Source: Chitinophagaceae bacterium
Lineage (GTDB): Bacteria > Bacteroidota > Bacteroidia > Chitinophagales > Chitinophagaceae
Direction of reading: 5' to 3'
Assembly: GCA_018061385.1 (NCBI GenBank)
Contig: JAGOUF010000203.1
Location: 1 to 5,392 of the forward strand
DNA: 5,392 bases
Part shown: positions 1 through 5,392 of the stretch, in pieces
Layout of the letters: each line of letters begins with the position of its first letter
Numbering within the stretch: the stretch's first letter is position 1
Made by a program: the position numbers and the translations under genes
Notes under the pieces: model-generated
Database searches by the model: none
What the model was told of the DNA's origin: nothing
The model's input: only the letters and a program-made list of their open reading frames with translations

Positions 1-1525
1 ATATATCACTCATACGTGGAAAATATCTTGTAGGAGATGCTGTTGGTGCAAATGATCTGAAAAATGGAGAATTTCCTGAATTCCAATTGGCTCCACTTGG
101 TCCATTATCAATTTGTTCCCAAGAGTACGTTAATGCATCTCCATTGGCATCTGTAGCACTTCCAGTTAATATAAAAGGTGTTCCTGCAGGAATCGTATAA
201 TCAGATCCAGCATTTACAACTGGAGCCGAATTGCCAGTAGCTGTTATTTGTGCACAGCTACCACCAGTACCACCATTGTTAGAAAAACTTCCAATTTGAC
301 CTTGACTTACTGTGTGAAAATAAGGAATACTATTGTTGGCTAAATCGTTTATGGCACCACAAATACCAGCATAGCCCATGATTGTTATACCACTACCTGG
401 CTCAACAGATGTACTACCTGTTCTATTGCCACTGCAATTATCAGTAGTTGCATTAAAAGTATGATTTCCACCAAATTGATGACCAACTTCATGAGCAACA
501 AAATCAATATCATAAGCATCACCACTTGGTTGTGGGCTTCCAGTAATACCCCTTGCTTTGTTACTTGCATTACATACCACACCCAAACCAGCTAAACCAC
601 CACCACCAGTACTAAAAGTATGGCCAATATCAAAATTGGCTGTTCCTATTCTGCTAGTAATTACACTTTGGCTTTCTCCAATTAAAGTATTGGCATCATT
701 ATTTCCTGTAAATAAGTCTGAAGCAGCACTTAAGTATTCAATTAAATTGTTGTTAGCAACAAGTACCAATCTGATAGCTACTTCATTTTCATAAACACCA
801 TTTACTCTGTTAACTGTGGTTACTATAGCAGAGTGCAATTGTGTTGCATTTGTAGCACCAACTGCAACTGCATATTCTCCAGTACAAGCAACAGCAAAAC
901 GGTAAGTTCTTAATTGAGTTCCTAAACAAAAACCTGCTGTTGTTCTTGCACCTAAATCTGAAATATTGGTTCCAGCGGTAACATCAATACCCAACTCACT
1001 AAACTGGTTTTTAGGCTTCAAATCTTTTTTTGTATAAGACATATAATTTTCAACATTTCCTCTTTCATAAGGATCAATATAAATTGAACCATTGATTGGT
1101 GATAGTATTTGAGCATGAAAACCAAAATCTGTCCAATCTAATTTTATTGTTGCAGTTCTATCATCAATGCCTTGTCCACTATAGGTTTTAATGTCTTGAA
1201 ACTTATTCATTAAACCCGGTTCTTGAATAGGCGATTCAACAACACTAAATCTGCTAATACTACCATCGGGCATTGGTATTGATAAAATTACTGGCTTGCT
1301 TACCGCATCTGCTGTAAACTCCATGGGTACTTGCTTCAGCAATTGTTTTAAGGATACAACATCTAACGTAACAGCCCTAAATTTTTCTGGAATAATAGGA
1401 CGAACTTGTGTGGAAGATGTTTTAAAAGACGATGCATTTTTATCAGCAAAAAAATTATTTTGTGCCATCACTCCGAGTGGAGCAATGAATGCAAAGAGGA
1501 ATACAATTTTGTAGAAAACCTTCAT
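1..1525 (-). CDS. Secreted reprolysin-like zinc metalloprotease, 3' end missing
   Basis: The minus-strand frame is open from ATG at 1525 to the window edge: 508 residues with no stop. Residues 1-21 form a signal peptide (Lys-rich start, hydrophobic core, VMA before Gln22). Residues about 22-200 look like the propeptide of Bacteroidota reprolysin-like proteases, with RFSVVESP and SGQGIDDRTATI. The catalytic domain runs about 205-415 and carries the metzincin zinc motif HEVGHQFGGNH (His345, Glu346, His349, His355) and a Met-turn ITIMGYAG with Met383. From about 433 an Ig/PKD-like domain begins (SAPVVNAGSDYTIPAG, then TGSATDANGDALTYSWEQ). Such proteins are exported through the Sec system and then usually type IX secretion, and degrade extracellular proteins. 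The C-terminal sorting domain expected from that would lie beyond the left edge and is not seen. It is divergent from the membrane protein at 1754. Protease class is secure; substrate is unknown. Confidence 0.93.
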   Translation of the reverse strand, partial: MKVFYKIVFLFAFIAPLGVMAQNNFFADKNASSFKTSSTQVRPIIPEKFRAVTLDVVSLKQLLKQVPMEFTADAVSKPVILSIPMPDGSISRFSVVESPIQEPGLMNKFQDIKTYSGQGIDDRTATIKLDWTDFGFHAQILSPINGSIYIDPYERGNVENYMSYTKKDLKPKNQFSELGIDVTAGTNISDLGARTTAGFCLGTQLRTYRFAVACTGEYAVAVGATNATQLHSAIVTTVNRVNGVYENEVAIRLVLVANNNLIEYLSAASDLFTGNNDANTLIGESQSVITSRIGTANFDIGHTFSTGGGGLAGLGVVCNASNKARGITGSPQPSGDAYDIDFVAHEVGHQFGGNHTFNATTDNCSGNRTGSTSVEPGSGITIMGYAGICGAINDLANNSIPYFHTVSQGQIGSFSNNGGTGGSCAQITATGNSAPVVNAGSDYTIPAGTPFILTGSATDANGDALTYSWEQIDNGPSGANWNSGNSPFFRSFAPTASPTRYFPRMSDI

Positions 1526-1670
1526 AAATTAATTTTTAGAACAAGCAAGTTAAATAAATTGAACTAATTGTAATTATTGTTATCAATAAATGTTGTTTTA
1601 AGCGGGTACTTTGAAGTAAATAAATCATTGCTGACCCAATATTGCTAACTTTTTTATTCTCACAAATGCT

Positions 1671-1707
1671 TTGCAATCAAAAAAATTGCAAAAAGTTTGT
1701 TTTGCAA
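1671..1707. repeat. Three spaced TTGCAA palindromes
   Basis: The 6-bp palindrome TTGCAA occurs at 1671-1676, 1686-1691 and 1702-1707, with start-to-start distances of 15 and 16 bases. The second and third copies extend into an 8-bp perfect inverted repeat, TTGCAAAA (1686-1693) and TTTTGCAA (1700-1707), with 6 bases between. The first and second extend into a 7-bp inverted repeat, TTGCAAT (1671-1677) and ATTGCAA (1685-1691). The cluster lies 47-83 bases before the membrane-protein ATG and could be an operator or a small hairpin. The repeats are seen directly; any regulatory role is inference, and AT-rich DNA makes short palindromes easy to come by. Confidence 0.4.
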
Positions 1708-1726
1708 CAGCAAGGTTTATACCTTG
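1697..1726 (+). promoter_or_regulatory. Weak Bacteroidota-type promoter candidate
   Basis: A TTG at 1697-1699, followed 18-20 bases later by TATACCTTG at 1718-1726, roughly resembles the Bacteroidota sigma pattern TTG-N17-20-TAnnTTTG, but one T of the TTTG core is missing. It would place a transcript start some 20 bases before the ATG at 1754. If real, it overlaps the right-hand TTGCAA copy. The match is imperfect, so this is only a candidate. Confidence 0.22.
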
Positions 1727-1753
1727 TTGACCTTAACCAAAACTACCCTCATT

Positions 1754-2305
1754 ATGAAAAAAGCCCTCATTGGATCGCTTGTAGGCGGTTTACTAATTTT
1801 TATTTGGCAAACTTTAAGCTGGACTGTAATGGATTTACATAGACCAGCACAAGATTATACCCCCAAACAAGATACTATAATGGCATTTTTAAATGCTACA
1901 CTCGAAAAAGAAGGTGGCTATTATATTCCAAATACGCCATCTGGCACATCTATGGAAGAATCAACAAAACAAGCCGAAAAAATGCAAGGCAAACCTTGGG
2001 CTACAATTCAATACCACAAATCTTTACAAATGGATAGTCGCACCATGTTTATGAATATGGGCAGAGGCTTTGTTGTAAATGTTATTATTGCATGGATGGT
2101 TTGTTGGATGATTTCTAAAATGAAAACACCAAGCTTTATTACTGTATTACTTGTAAATATTTTTATTGGTTGTATTGTTTTTTTGAATGTTCCCTATACA
2201 GGCTTTATTTGGTACAAAACTTTTGATTTAACAGCACATTTAACCGATGCCTTGGTAAGTTGGGCTTTTTGTGGGGCTTGGCTTGGCTGGTGGTTAAGAA
2301 GATAA
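1754..2305 (+). CDS. Four-span membrane protein of unknown function
   Basis: This 183-residue protein starts at ATG 1754 with MKKALIGSLVGG and ends at TAA 2303-2305. I recognise it only as a type of hypothetical membrane protein common in Bacteroidota and cannot name a function. Hydrophobic segments lie at about 4-25, 104-121, 127-146 and 163-181. The roughly 78-residue loop after the first span (DYTPKQD, GGYYIPNTP, GKPWATIQYH) is polar; with Lys/Arg in the short loop between spans 2 and 3 (SKMK) and at the C-terminus (WWLRR), the positive-inside rule puts that loop in the periplasm and both ends in the cytoplasm. A TTG 19 codons upstream is in frame but would add a polar, Thr-rich leader before the natural MKK start, so I reject it. 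It converges on the cysteine-cluster gene across a shared terminator and is apparently monocistronic. Confidence 0.85.
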   Translation: MKKALIGSLVGGLLIFIWQTLSWTVMDLHRPAQDYTPKQDTIMAFLNATLEKEGGYYIPNTPSGTSMEESTKQAEKMQGKPWATIQYHKSLQMDSRTMFMNMGRGFVVNVIIAWMVCWMISKMKTPSFITVLLVNIFIGCIVFLNVPYTGFIWYKTFDLTAHLTDALVSWAFCGAWLGWWLRR

Positions 2306-2322
2306 CTTTTTCAACTTTATAT

Positions 2323-2363
2323 TTATAAAAATAGGCAACTAAATTAGTTGCCTATTTTTATAA
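2323..2363. terminator. Bidirectional intrinsic terminator
   Basis: An 18-bp perfect stem (2323-2340 with 2346-2363) encloses the 5-base loop AAATT. The stem has a GC-containing apex, AGGCAACT with AGTTGCCT, and each arm carries a run of A or T at its base, so a U-tract is produced on either strand. It lies between two convergent genes, 18 bases after the plus-strand stop and 33 bases beyond the minus-strand stop, which is the ideal position for a terminator serving both. Confidence 0.9.
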
Positions 2364-2395
2364 TAATTATTACCTATTGTAAAGATGAAAAAGTT

Positions 2396-2869
2396 TTAAA
2401 TCAACTTCTCTAAAACAAAATACACTGCAGGACAAAATGTTGCATTTTTTAAAGTAATTGCTGGGCGTTTCAATAAAACATCTTCATCGGTATATGGGAA
2501 ACGATGGCAATCTGATGGGCGATGCTCATAAATGTCGCAATAATTATCTGCTCCTAAAAACGGGCAAGGAGAAAGCTTGGTAACATAATCCCCTTCTTTA
2601 TCAAGTTTTAAATATGTTTCAATAAAATCGCCCTCCTTCATTCTTAGATATTTACTAATTCGTTTAATATCGGGCGTTTTAAAACGTGGAGAATAATTTT
2701 TACAACATGCAGCACAACTTAAACAATCAATTTGCTCAAAAGCTGCTTCATGCAAATCTGGCAATTGCTTCAACACTTTACTTTTGTTGGCTCTTTGCAA
2801 AAAATTTTTATACAGCTTAGTATGCTCTTCACTTTTCTTTTGCCAATTGTCTAAATTCATTTCTGCCAT
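2396..2869 (-). CDS. YkgJ-family cysteine cluster protein
   Basis: This 157-residue cytoplasmic protein belongs to the CxxCxxCC (YkgJ-like) family, thought to bind zinc or an iron-sulfur centre; its biochemical role is not established. The defining cluster is CLSCAACC (Cys49, Cys52, Cys55, Cys56). Further conserved cysteines follow in SPCPFL (Cys102), NYCDIYEHRPSDCHRFPY (Cys111 and Cys121) and FCPAVY (Cys146), the order usual for the family and sufficient for a metal site of up to eight ligands. Residues 1-40 are charged and probably helical. There is no signal peptide or membrane span. The start at ATG 2869 is followed by a second Met at residue 4 (2860), which could equally be used. It is convergent with the membrane protein at 1754 and divergent from the hydroxylase at 3027, so it is probably transcribed alone. 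Confidence 0.9.
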   Translation of the reverse strand: MAEMNLDNWQKKSEEHTKLYKNFLQRANKSKVLKQLPDLHEAAFEQIDCLSCAACCKNYSPRFKTPDIKRISKYLRMKEGDFIETYLKLDKEGDYVTKLSPCPFLGADNYCDIYEHRPSDCHRFPYTDEDVLLKRPAITLKNATFCPAVYFVLEKLI

Positions 2870-2873
2870 ATTA

Positions 2874-2881
2874 CAAAGATA
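2874..2881 (-). promoter_or_regulatory. Promoter -7 element for the cysteine-cluster gene
   Basis: Read on the minus strand, 2881 to 2874 is TATCTTTG, a perfect match to the Bacteroidota -7 consensus TAnnTTTG. It ends only four bases before the ATG at 2869, so a start site at the usual distance would fall on or next to the start codon, giving a leaderless or nearly leaderless mRNA. No TTG is seen 17-20 bases upstream, so the -33 box is absent or degenerate. Confidence 0.55.
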
Positions 2882-2894
2882 TAGATTTGATTAG

Positions 2895-2933
2895 GGATTA
2901 CTGAATGGGGATTAGTGAATGGGGACTGGGAAA
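2895..2933. repeat. 14-bp tandem repeat
   Basis: Two adjoining 14-base units, GGATTACTGAATGG (2895-2908) and GGATTAGTGAATGG (2909-2922), differ at one position. A degenerate third unit starts GGACTGGGAAA at 2923. This G-rich patch stands out from its AT-rich surroundings. It lies between two divergent genes, just upstream of the -7 element of the minus-strand gene. No coding function; it may be a decayed minisatellite or part of a dispersed family. Confidence 0.6.
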
Positions 2934-2988
2934 TAATGAACTGCTTTGTTACAATTAAAACTCATTTTAAACAATACAAAAAAACATT

Positions 2989-2996
2989 TTTCTTTG
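2989..2996 (+). promoter_or_regulatory. Candidate promoter -7 element for the hydroxylase gene
   Basis: TTTCTTTG matches TAnnTTTG at all but one fixed position and is followed by TACTTC, a context resembling that of Bacteroidota promoters. It lies 30 bases before the ATG at 3027, leaving a 5' leader of roughly 20-25 bases. No clear -33 TTG is seen at the expected distance, so support is moderate to weak. Confidence 0.35.
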
Positions 2997-3026
2997 TACT
3001 TCTGCAACTTAGCAGTTATCTACTAA

Positions 3027-3944
3027 ATGGAAACAACAAAAGAAACCTTACTCATCCTTTTTTCAACACCTTACTATTTTATAATAATTGGAATAGAAAT
3101 TTTTTTATCGAATTATCAGCATAAAAAATTATACACACTAAAAGATACGGTTACCAATATTTATTTAATGCTGTTAAATGGTGGTTTGGATTTACTGTTT
3201 AGATCAATATACGTAGGTTTAATCTTCACTTTTTTATACAACCATCGATTGATAGATAGTTGGCAAAATGCGTTTGCATATTGGGCTATTTTATTAATTG
3301 CTGAAGATTTTTTATACTATTGGCTTCATAGATTCGATCATGAAATTCGTTTTTTTTGGGCAACGCATGTAACGCATCATTCATCAAAAAAAATGAACTT
3401 TACAGTGGGCTTTAGGTCGTCTGTTTTTCAGCCATTGTACAGATTTATTTACTTTTCACCCCTGCCATTATTGGGTTTTAAGCCATTAGATATTTTGTTT
3501 GTTTATGCTGCTACCCAAATTTGGGGAATTTTTGTACATACTGAACTCATTAAAAAAATGGGTTGGTTAGAATATATTTTAGTTACTCCTTCTCATCATA
3601 GAGTACACCATGCCAGCAACCCAAAATATTTAGATAAAAACATGGGCATGTTTTTAATTGTTTGGGATAAACTGTTTGGTACTTTTCAAAAAGAGCTCAA
3701 CGAAAAAGAATATCAACCCATTAATTATGGGTTAACCAAAAATTTAGAAAACCCCAACGCTGTTACTGTTGTATTGCATGAATGGGCACAAATTTTTAAA
3801 GATATTACACAACCCAATATTTCTTTAAAAGCTCGTTGGTTGTATCTTTTTGGCCCTCCTGGTTATAGCCACAATGGTAGTAGGCAAACAAGCAAACAAA
3901 TGAGACTTGTAGAAAATAGTTTAGACCAACATAAACCAGTTTAA
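3027..3944 (+). CDS. Sterol desaturase/fatty acid hydroxylase family protein
   Basis: This 305-residue membrane enzyme belongs to the di-iron fatty acid hydroxylase superfamily, which uses O2 to hydroxylate or desaturate lipids at the cytoplasmic membrane. The histidine boxes that bind the two irons are intact: HRFDH (His101, His105), HVTHH (His114, His117, His118) and HHRVHH (His190, 191, 194, 195), with a further conserved His171 in WGIFVHTEL. Hydrophobic segments lie at about 8-28, 45-70, 83-99 and 135-170, as the family's hairpin topology requires. Length is normal for a complete bacterial member, with a polar 60-residue tail after 245. The start at ATG 3027 precedes the first span directly; no Shine-Dalgarno is visible, as is common here. 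Lipid substrate cannot be read from sequence; sterol, carotenoid and ether-lipid enzymes share these motifs. The next gene on this strand, gcvP, is 265 bases away and not an evident operon partner. Confidence 0.92.
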   Translation: METTKETLLILFSTPYYFIIIGIEIFLSNYQHKKLYTLKDTVTNIYLMLLNGGLDLLFRSIYVGLIFTFLYNHRLIDSWQNAFAYWAILLIAEDFLYYWLHRFDHEIRFFWATHVTHHSSKKMNFTVGFRSSVFQPLYRFIYFSPLPLLGFKPLDILFVYAATQIWGIFVHTELIKKMGWLEYILVTPSHHRVHHASNPKYLDKNMGMFLIVWDKLFGTFQKELNEKEYQPINYGLTKNLENPNAVTVVLHEWAQIFKDITQPNISLKARWLYLFGPPGYSHNGSRQTSKQMRLVENSLDQHKPV

Positions 3945-4032
3945 AAGCAGATAAATTATTATTTGTTCATAATTTCATGCACAGTTTATTACCAACTACA
4001 AACAATCGTTAGCATTGGGTGTAATTAGCATG

Positions 4033-4040
4033 TACATTTG
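4033..4040 (+). promoter_or_regulatory. Promoter -7 element upstream of structured RNA / gcvP
   Basis: TACATTTG is a perfect match to TAnnTTTG. A TTG at 4015-4017 could serve as the -33 box, but the 15-base spacer is shorter than the usual 17-20. The start site would fall near 4045-4048, immediately before the region that folds into a long rod and about 163 bases before the gcvP ATG. No similar element is seen between here and gcvP. Confidence 0.5.
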
Positions 4041-4041
4041 C

Positions 4042-4178
4042 GGCGAATTTTAGTGAATAAATTGAGGCTATTGGAGTTGTTTCTTTTCTTGTTCATTTTA
4101 AGTACAACAGTTGAAGAGTGCCCTGCTAAAGCAGGATTTTCAACAACGCCACCGAAGCCTAGTTTTTATTCTATCGCT
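4042..4178 (+). ncRNA. Candidate structured small RNA (6S-like rod) or gcvP leader
   Basis: The two ends of this stretch pair over a long range, giving a rod with internal loops. Paired segments from outside in: GCGA 4043-4046 with 4174-4177; GAATAAA 4055-4061 with TTTATTC 4165-4171; AGGCT 4065-4069 with AGCCT 4156-4160; TGG 4072-4074 with CCA 4149-4151; then either GTTGTT 4076-4081 with AACAAC 4142-4147 or an apical stem GTTGAA 4110-4115 with TTCAAC 4139-4144, capped by CCTGC 4122-4126 and GCAGG 4131-4135 around the loop TAAA. The last two alternatives share 4142-4144 and exclude each other. A T-run follows at 4163-4167. Closing stem, large asymmetric central bubble and apical hairpin recall 6S RNA, and a Bacteroidota variant (6S-Flavo) is known. 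The pairings are seen; the identity is inference. It could instead be a cis-regulatory leader of gcvP. Confidence 0.45.
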
Positions 4179-4209
4179 AGTAACACAATAAAAAATCTAA
4201 ATTAGGAAC

Positions 4210-5392
4210 ATGAATCTTTTCCATCTACAAAACACAGAATTTCAGCGTCGCCATAATGGACCAAATGCTGCAGACAAAACAAAAATGTTGCAAACCATTG
4301 GCATTGCTAGTTTAGACGATTTAATTGATAAAACTGTTCCTTCGGGAATTCGTTTAGCTGAAGAATTAACAACCCCAGCAGCAATTAGTGAGTTTGAGTA
4401 TTTGAATGAACTAAAAGCAGTTGCTGCAAAAAATAAAGTTTTTAAAACTTATATTGGTCAAGGTTATTATAACACCATTACACCAAGTGTTATTTTACGT
4501 AATGTTTTCGAAAATCCAGGATGGTACACACAGTACACACCTTATCAAGCAGAAATTTCTCAAGGTCGTTTAGAAAGTTTATTAAACTTTCAAACCATGG
4601 TAACAGATTTAACAGGTTTGCCTTTGGCAAATGCTTCTTTGTTAGACGAATCTACTGCTGCTGCAGAAGCAATGAGCATGTTATTTCACAATGGCGATAC
4701 TGCTAAAAAAACCAAATTTTTTGTTGACGTAAATGTGTTTCCTCAAACAAAAGATTTATTAAAAACTAGAGCAACTCCAATAAAAATTGAATTGGTTTTT
4801 GGCGATTATAAAACAGCTTTATTGGATGATCATTTTTTTGGTGCATTAATTCAATACCCAAATAACTTAGGTAGTGTAGAAGATTATAAAGACTTTATTT
4901 CTAACGTTCATGCAGTTGGTGGTTATGTTGTAATAGCTACAGATTTGTTGGCATTGACACTACTTACGTCTCCTGGAGATTTAGGTGCAGATGTTGCAGT
5001 TGGTAGTGCACAACGTTTTGGTGTACCAATGGGTTATGGTGGACCACATGCTGCTTTTTTTGCAACAAAAGAAGAATTTAAACGTGGTATACCTGGACGT
5101 ATTATTGGTGTAAGTATAGATGCACAGGGCAATAGAGCTTTGCGTATGGCTTTACAAACAAGAGAGCAACACATTAAACGTGAAAAAGCAACTTCGAATA
5201 TTTGTACTGCACAAGCATTGTTAAGCAATATGGCTGCAATGTATGCTGTTTACCATGGTGCAGAAGGCTTGAAAAATATTGCTACAAGAGTTGCTACTTT
5301 AACACAGGTATTAAGTAGTACATTAACAACAATGGGCTTTAGCAATTTAAACACTGCTTACTTTGATACCATTACTGTTAAAGCAAATAGCA
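4210..5392 (+). CDS. gcvP: Glycine decarboxylase (glycine cleavage P protein), N-terminal part
   Basis: The plus frame is open from ATG 4210 to the window edge: 394 residues of a protein that is normally about 950. It is the PLP-dependent P protein, which decarboxylates glycine and passes the aminomethyl group to lipoyl-H protein in the glycine cleavage system, feeding one-carbon units to tetrahydrofolate in the cytoplasm. Recognisable family blocks are FQRRHNGPN (11-19), YIGQGYYNTITP (81-92), NPGWYTQYTPYQAEISQGRLES (102-123), SLLDESTAAAEAM (143-155), GVPMGYGGPHAAFF (271-284) and ALRMALQTREQHIKREKATSN (310-330). The first residues, MNLF then FQRRH, match the usual bacterial start. The PLP-binding lysine is in the unseen C-terminal half. 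AGGA at 4204-4207 is too close to the ATG to be a good ribosome site. The single long chain implied is the fused form, not the gcvPA/gcvPB split. Expression may depend on the upstream structured region. Confidence 0.96.
   Translation, partial: MNLFHLQNTEFQRRHNGPNAADKTKMLQTIGIASLDDLIDKTVPSGIRLAEELTTPAAISEFEYLNELKAVAAKNKVFKTYIGQGYYNTITPSVILRNVFENPGWYTQYTPYQAEISQGRLESLLNFQTMVTDLTGLPLANASLLDESTAAAEAMSMLFHNGDTAKKTKFFVDVNVFPQTKDLLKTRATPIKIELVFGDYKTALLDDHFFGALIQYPNNLGSVEDYKDFISNVHAVGGYVVIATDLLALTLLTSPGDLGADVAVGSAQRFGVPMGYGGPHAAFFATKEEFKRGIPGRIIGVSIDAQGNRALRMALQTREQHIKREKATSNICTAQALLSNMAAMYAVYHGAEGLKNIATRVATLTQVLSSTLTTMGFSNLNTAYFDTITVKANS

Larger units (their letters stand above)
1526..1753. other. 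Divergent intergenic region, protease / membrane protein
   Basis: These 228 bases separate two divergent start codons, so promoters for both should lie here. They are very AT-rich and I find no convincing coding frame. On the minus side I see no good TAnnTTTG element; the nearest is a 6/8 match at 1546-1553 (TTAACTTG read on minus), which I do not annotate. The right half contains the TTGCAA palindrome cluster and a weak plus-strand promoter candidate, listed separately. Confidence 0.6.

Noticed and set aside
385..1514. Short open frames at 385-582 (minus), 558-794 (plus) and 1296-1514 (plus)
   Set aside because: All lie wholly inside the metalloprotease gene in other frames; their translations are low-complexity and match nothing, whereas the protease frame carries full motifs.
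1697..1753. In-frame TTG upstream extension of the membrane protein
   Set aside because: The added 19 residues would put a polar leader before a typical MKK-hydrophobic start; the TTG more likely belongs to promoter or palindrome sequence.
1642..1842. Plus-strand open frame of 66 codons overlapping the membrane protein start
   Set aside because: It is in a different frame from the well-supported gene at 1754, has no plausible start context, and its translation is a mixed polar sequence without family features.
2915..3124. 69-codon plus-strand frame before and over the hydroxylase start
   Set aside because: It overlaps about 100 bases of the hydroxylase gene in another frame and crosses its promoter region; shadow frame in AT-rich DNA.
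4122..4140. CCTGC/GCAGG hairpin followed by ATTTT as a terminator for the hydroxylase gene
   Set aside because: The stem is only 5 bp, the T-run is short, and it lies about 180 bases beyond the stop inside a larger long-range fold, so it reads better as the apical hairpin of that fold.
4042..4209. Glycine riboswitch upstream of gcvP
   Set aside because: The leader has a CCGAAG at 4152-4157, but the rest of the conserved core (GGAGAG, GGGCAA-type segment, CAGGCAAAAGGAC) is absent.
4521..5228. Open frames at 4521-4706 (plus) and 5034-5228 (minus)
   Set aside because: Both lie within gcvP, whose reading frame is continuous and contains the family motifs throughout.

Overview
This 5.4 kb, AT-rich window looks like chromosomal DNA of a Bacteroidota bacterium, probably Chitinophagaceae-like; the class is inferred from protein flavour only. 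The signs are a secreted reprolysin-type metalloprotease of the kind exported by type IX secretion, promoter-like TAnnTTTG elements instead of -10/-35 boxes, few Shine-Dalgarno sites, and a full-length-type glycine decarboxylase start. I see no mobile element, CRISPR array, tRNA or rRNA.

Layout, left to right. (1) 1-1525, minus strand: a large secreted zinc metalloprotease whose C-terminus lies beyond the left edge. (2) 1526-1753: divergent intergenic region with three evenly spaced TTGCAA palindromes. (3) 1754-2305, plus: a 183-residue membrane protein of unknown function with four predicted spans. (4) 2323-2363: a perfect 18-bp-stem hairpin, a bidirectional terminator between convergent genes. 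(5) 2396-2869, minus: a YkgJ-type cysteine-cluster protein. (6) 2870-3026: divergent intergenic region with a 14-bp tandem repeat and promoter-like -7 elements. (7) 3027-3944, plus: a sterol desaturase/fatty acid hydroxylase family di-iron membrane enzyme. (8) 3945-4209: intergenic region holding a perfect TAnnTTTG element followed by about 130 nt that can fold into a long rod closed by its own ends, a candidate small RNA (6S-like in architecture) or a structured leader. (9) 4210-5392, plus: the N-terminal 394 residues of the glycine cleavage system P protein (gcvP), cut by the right edge.

The genes do not form an obvious pathway: orientations alternate and each seems to be its own transcription unit. 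The only possible functional coupling is between the structured RNA region and gcvP, which follows it on the same strand with no separate promoter that I can recognise. The protein genes are ordinary housekeeping or accessory genes. The folded region at about 4042-4178 is the element most worth a second look.
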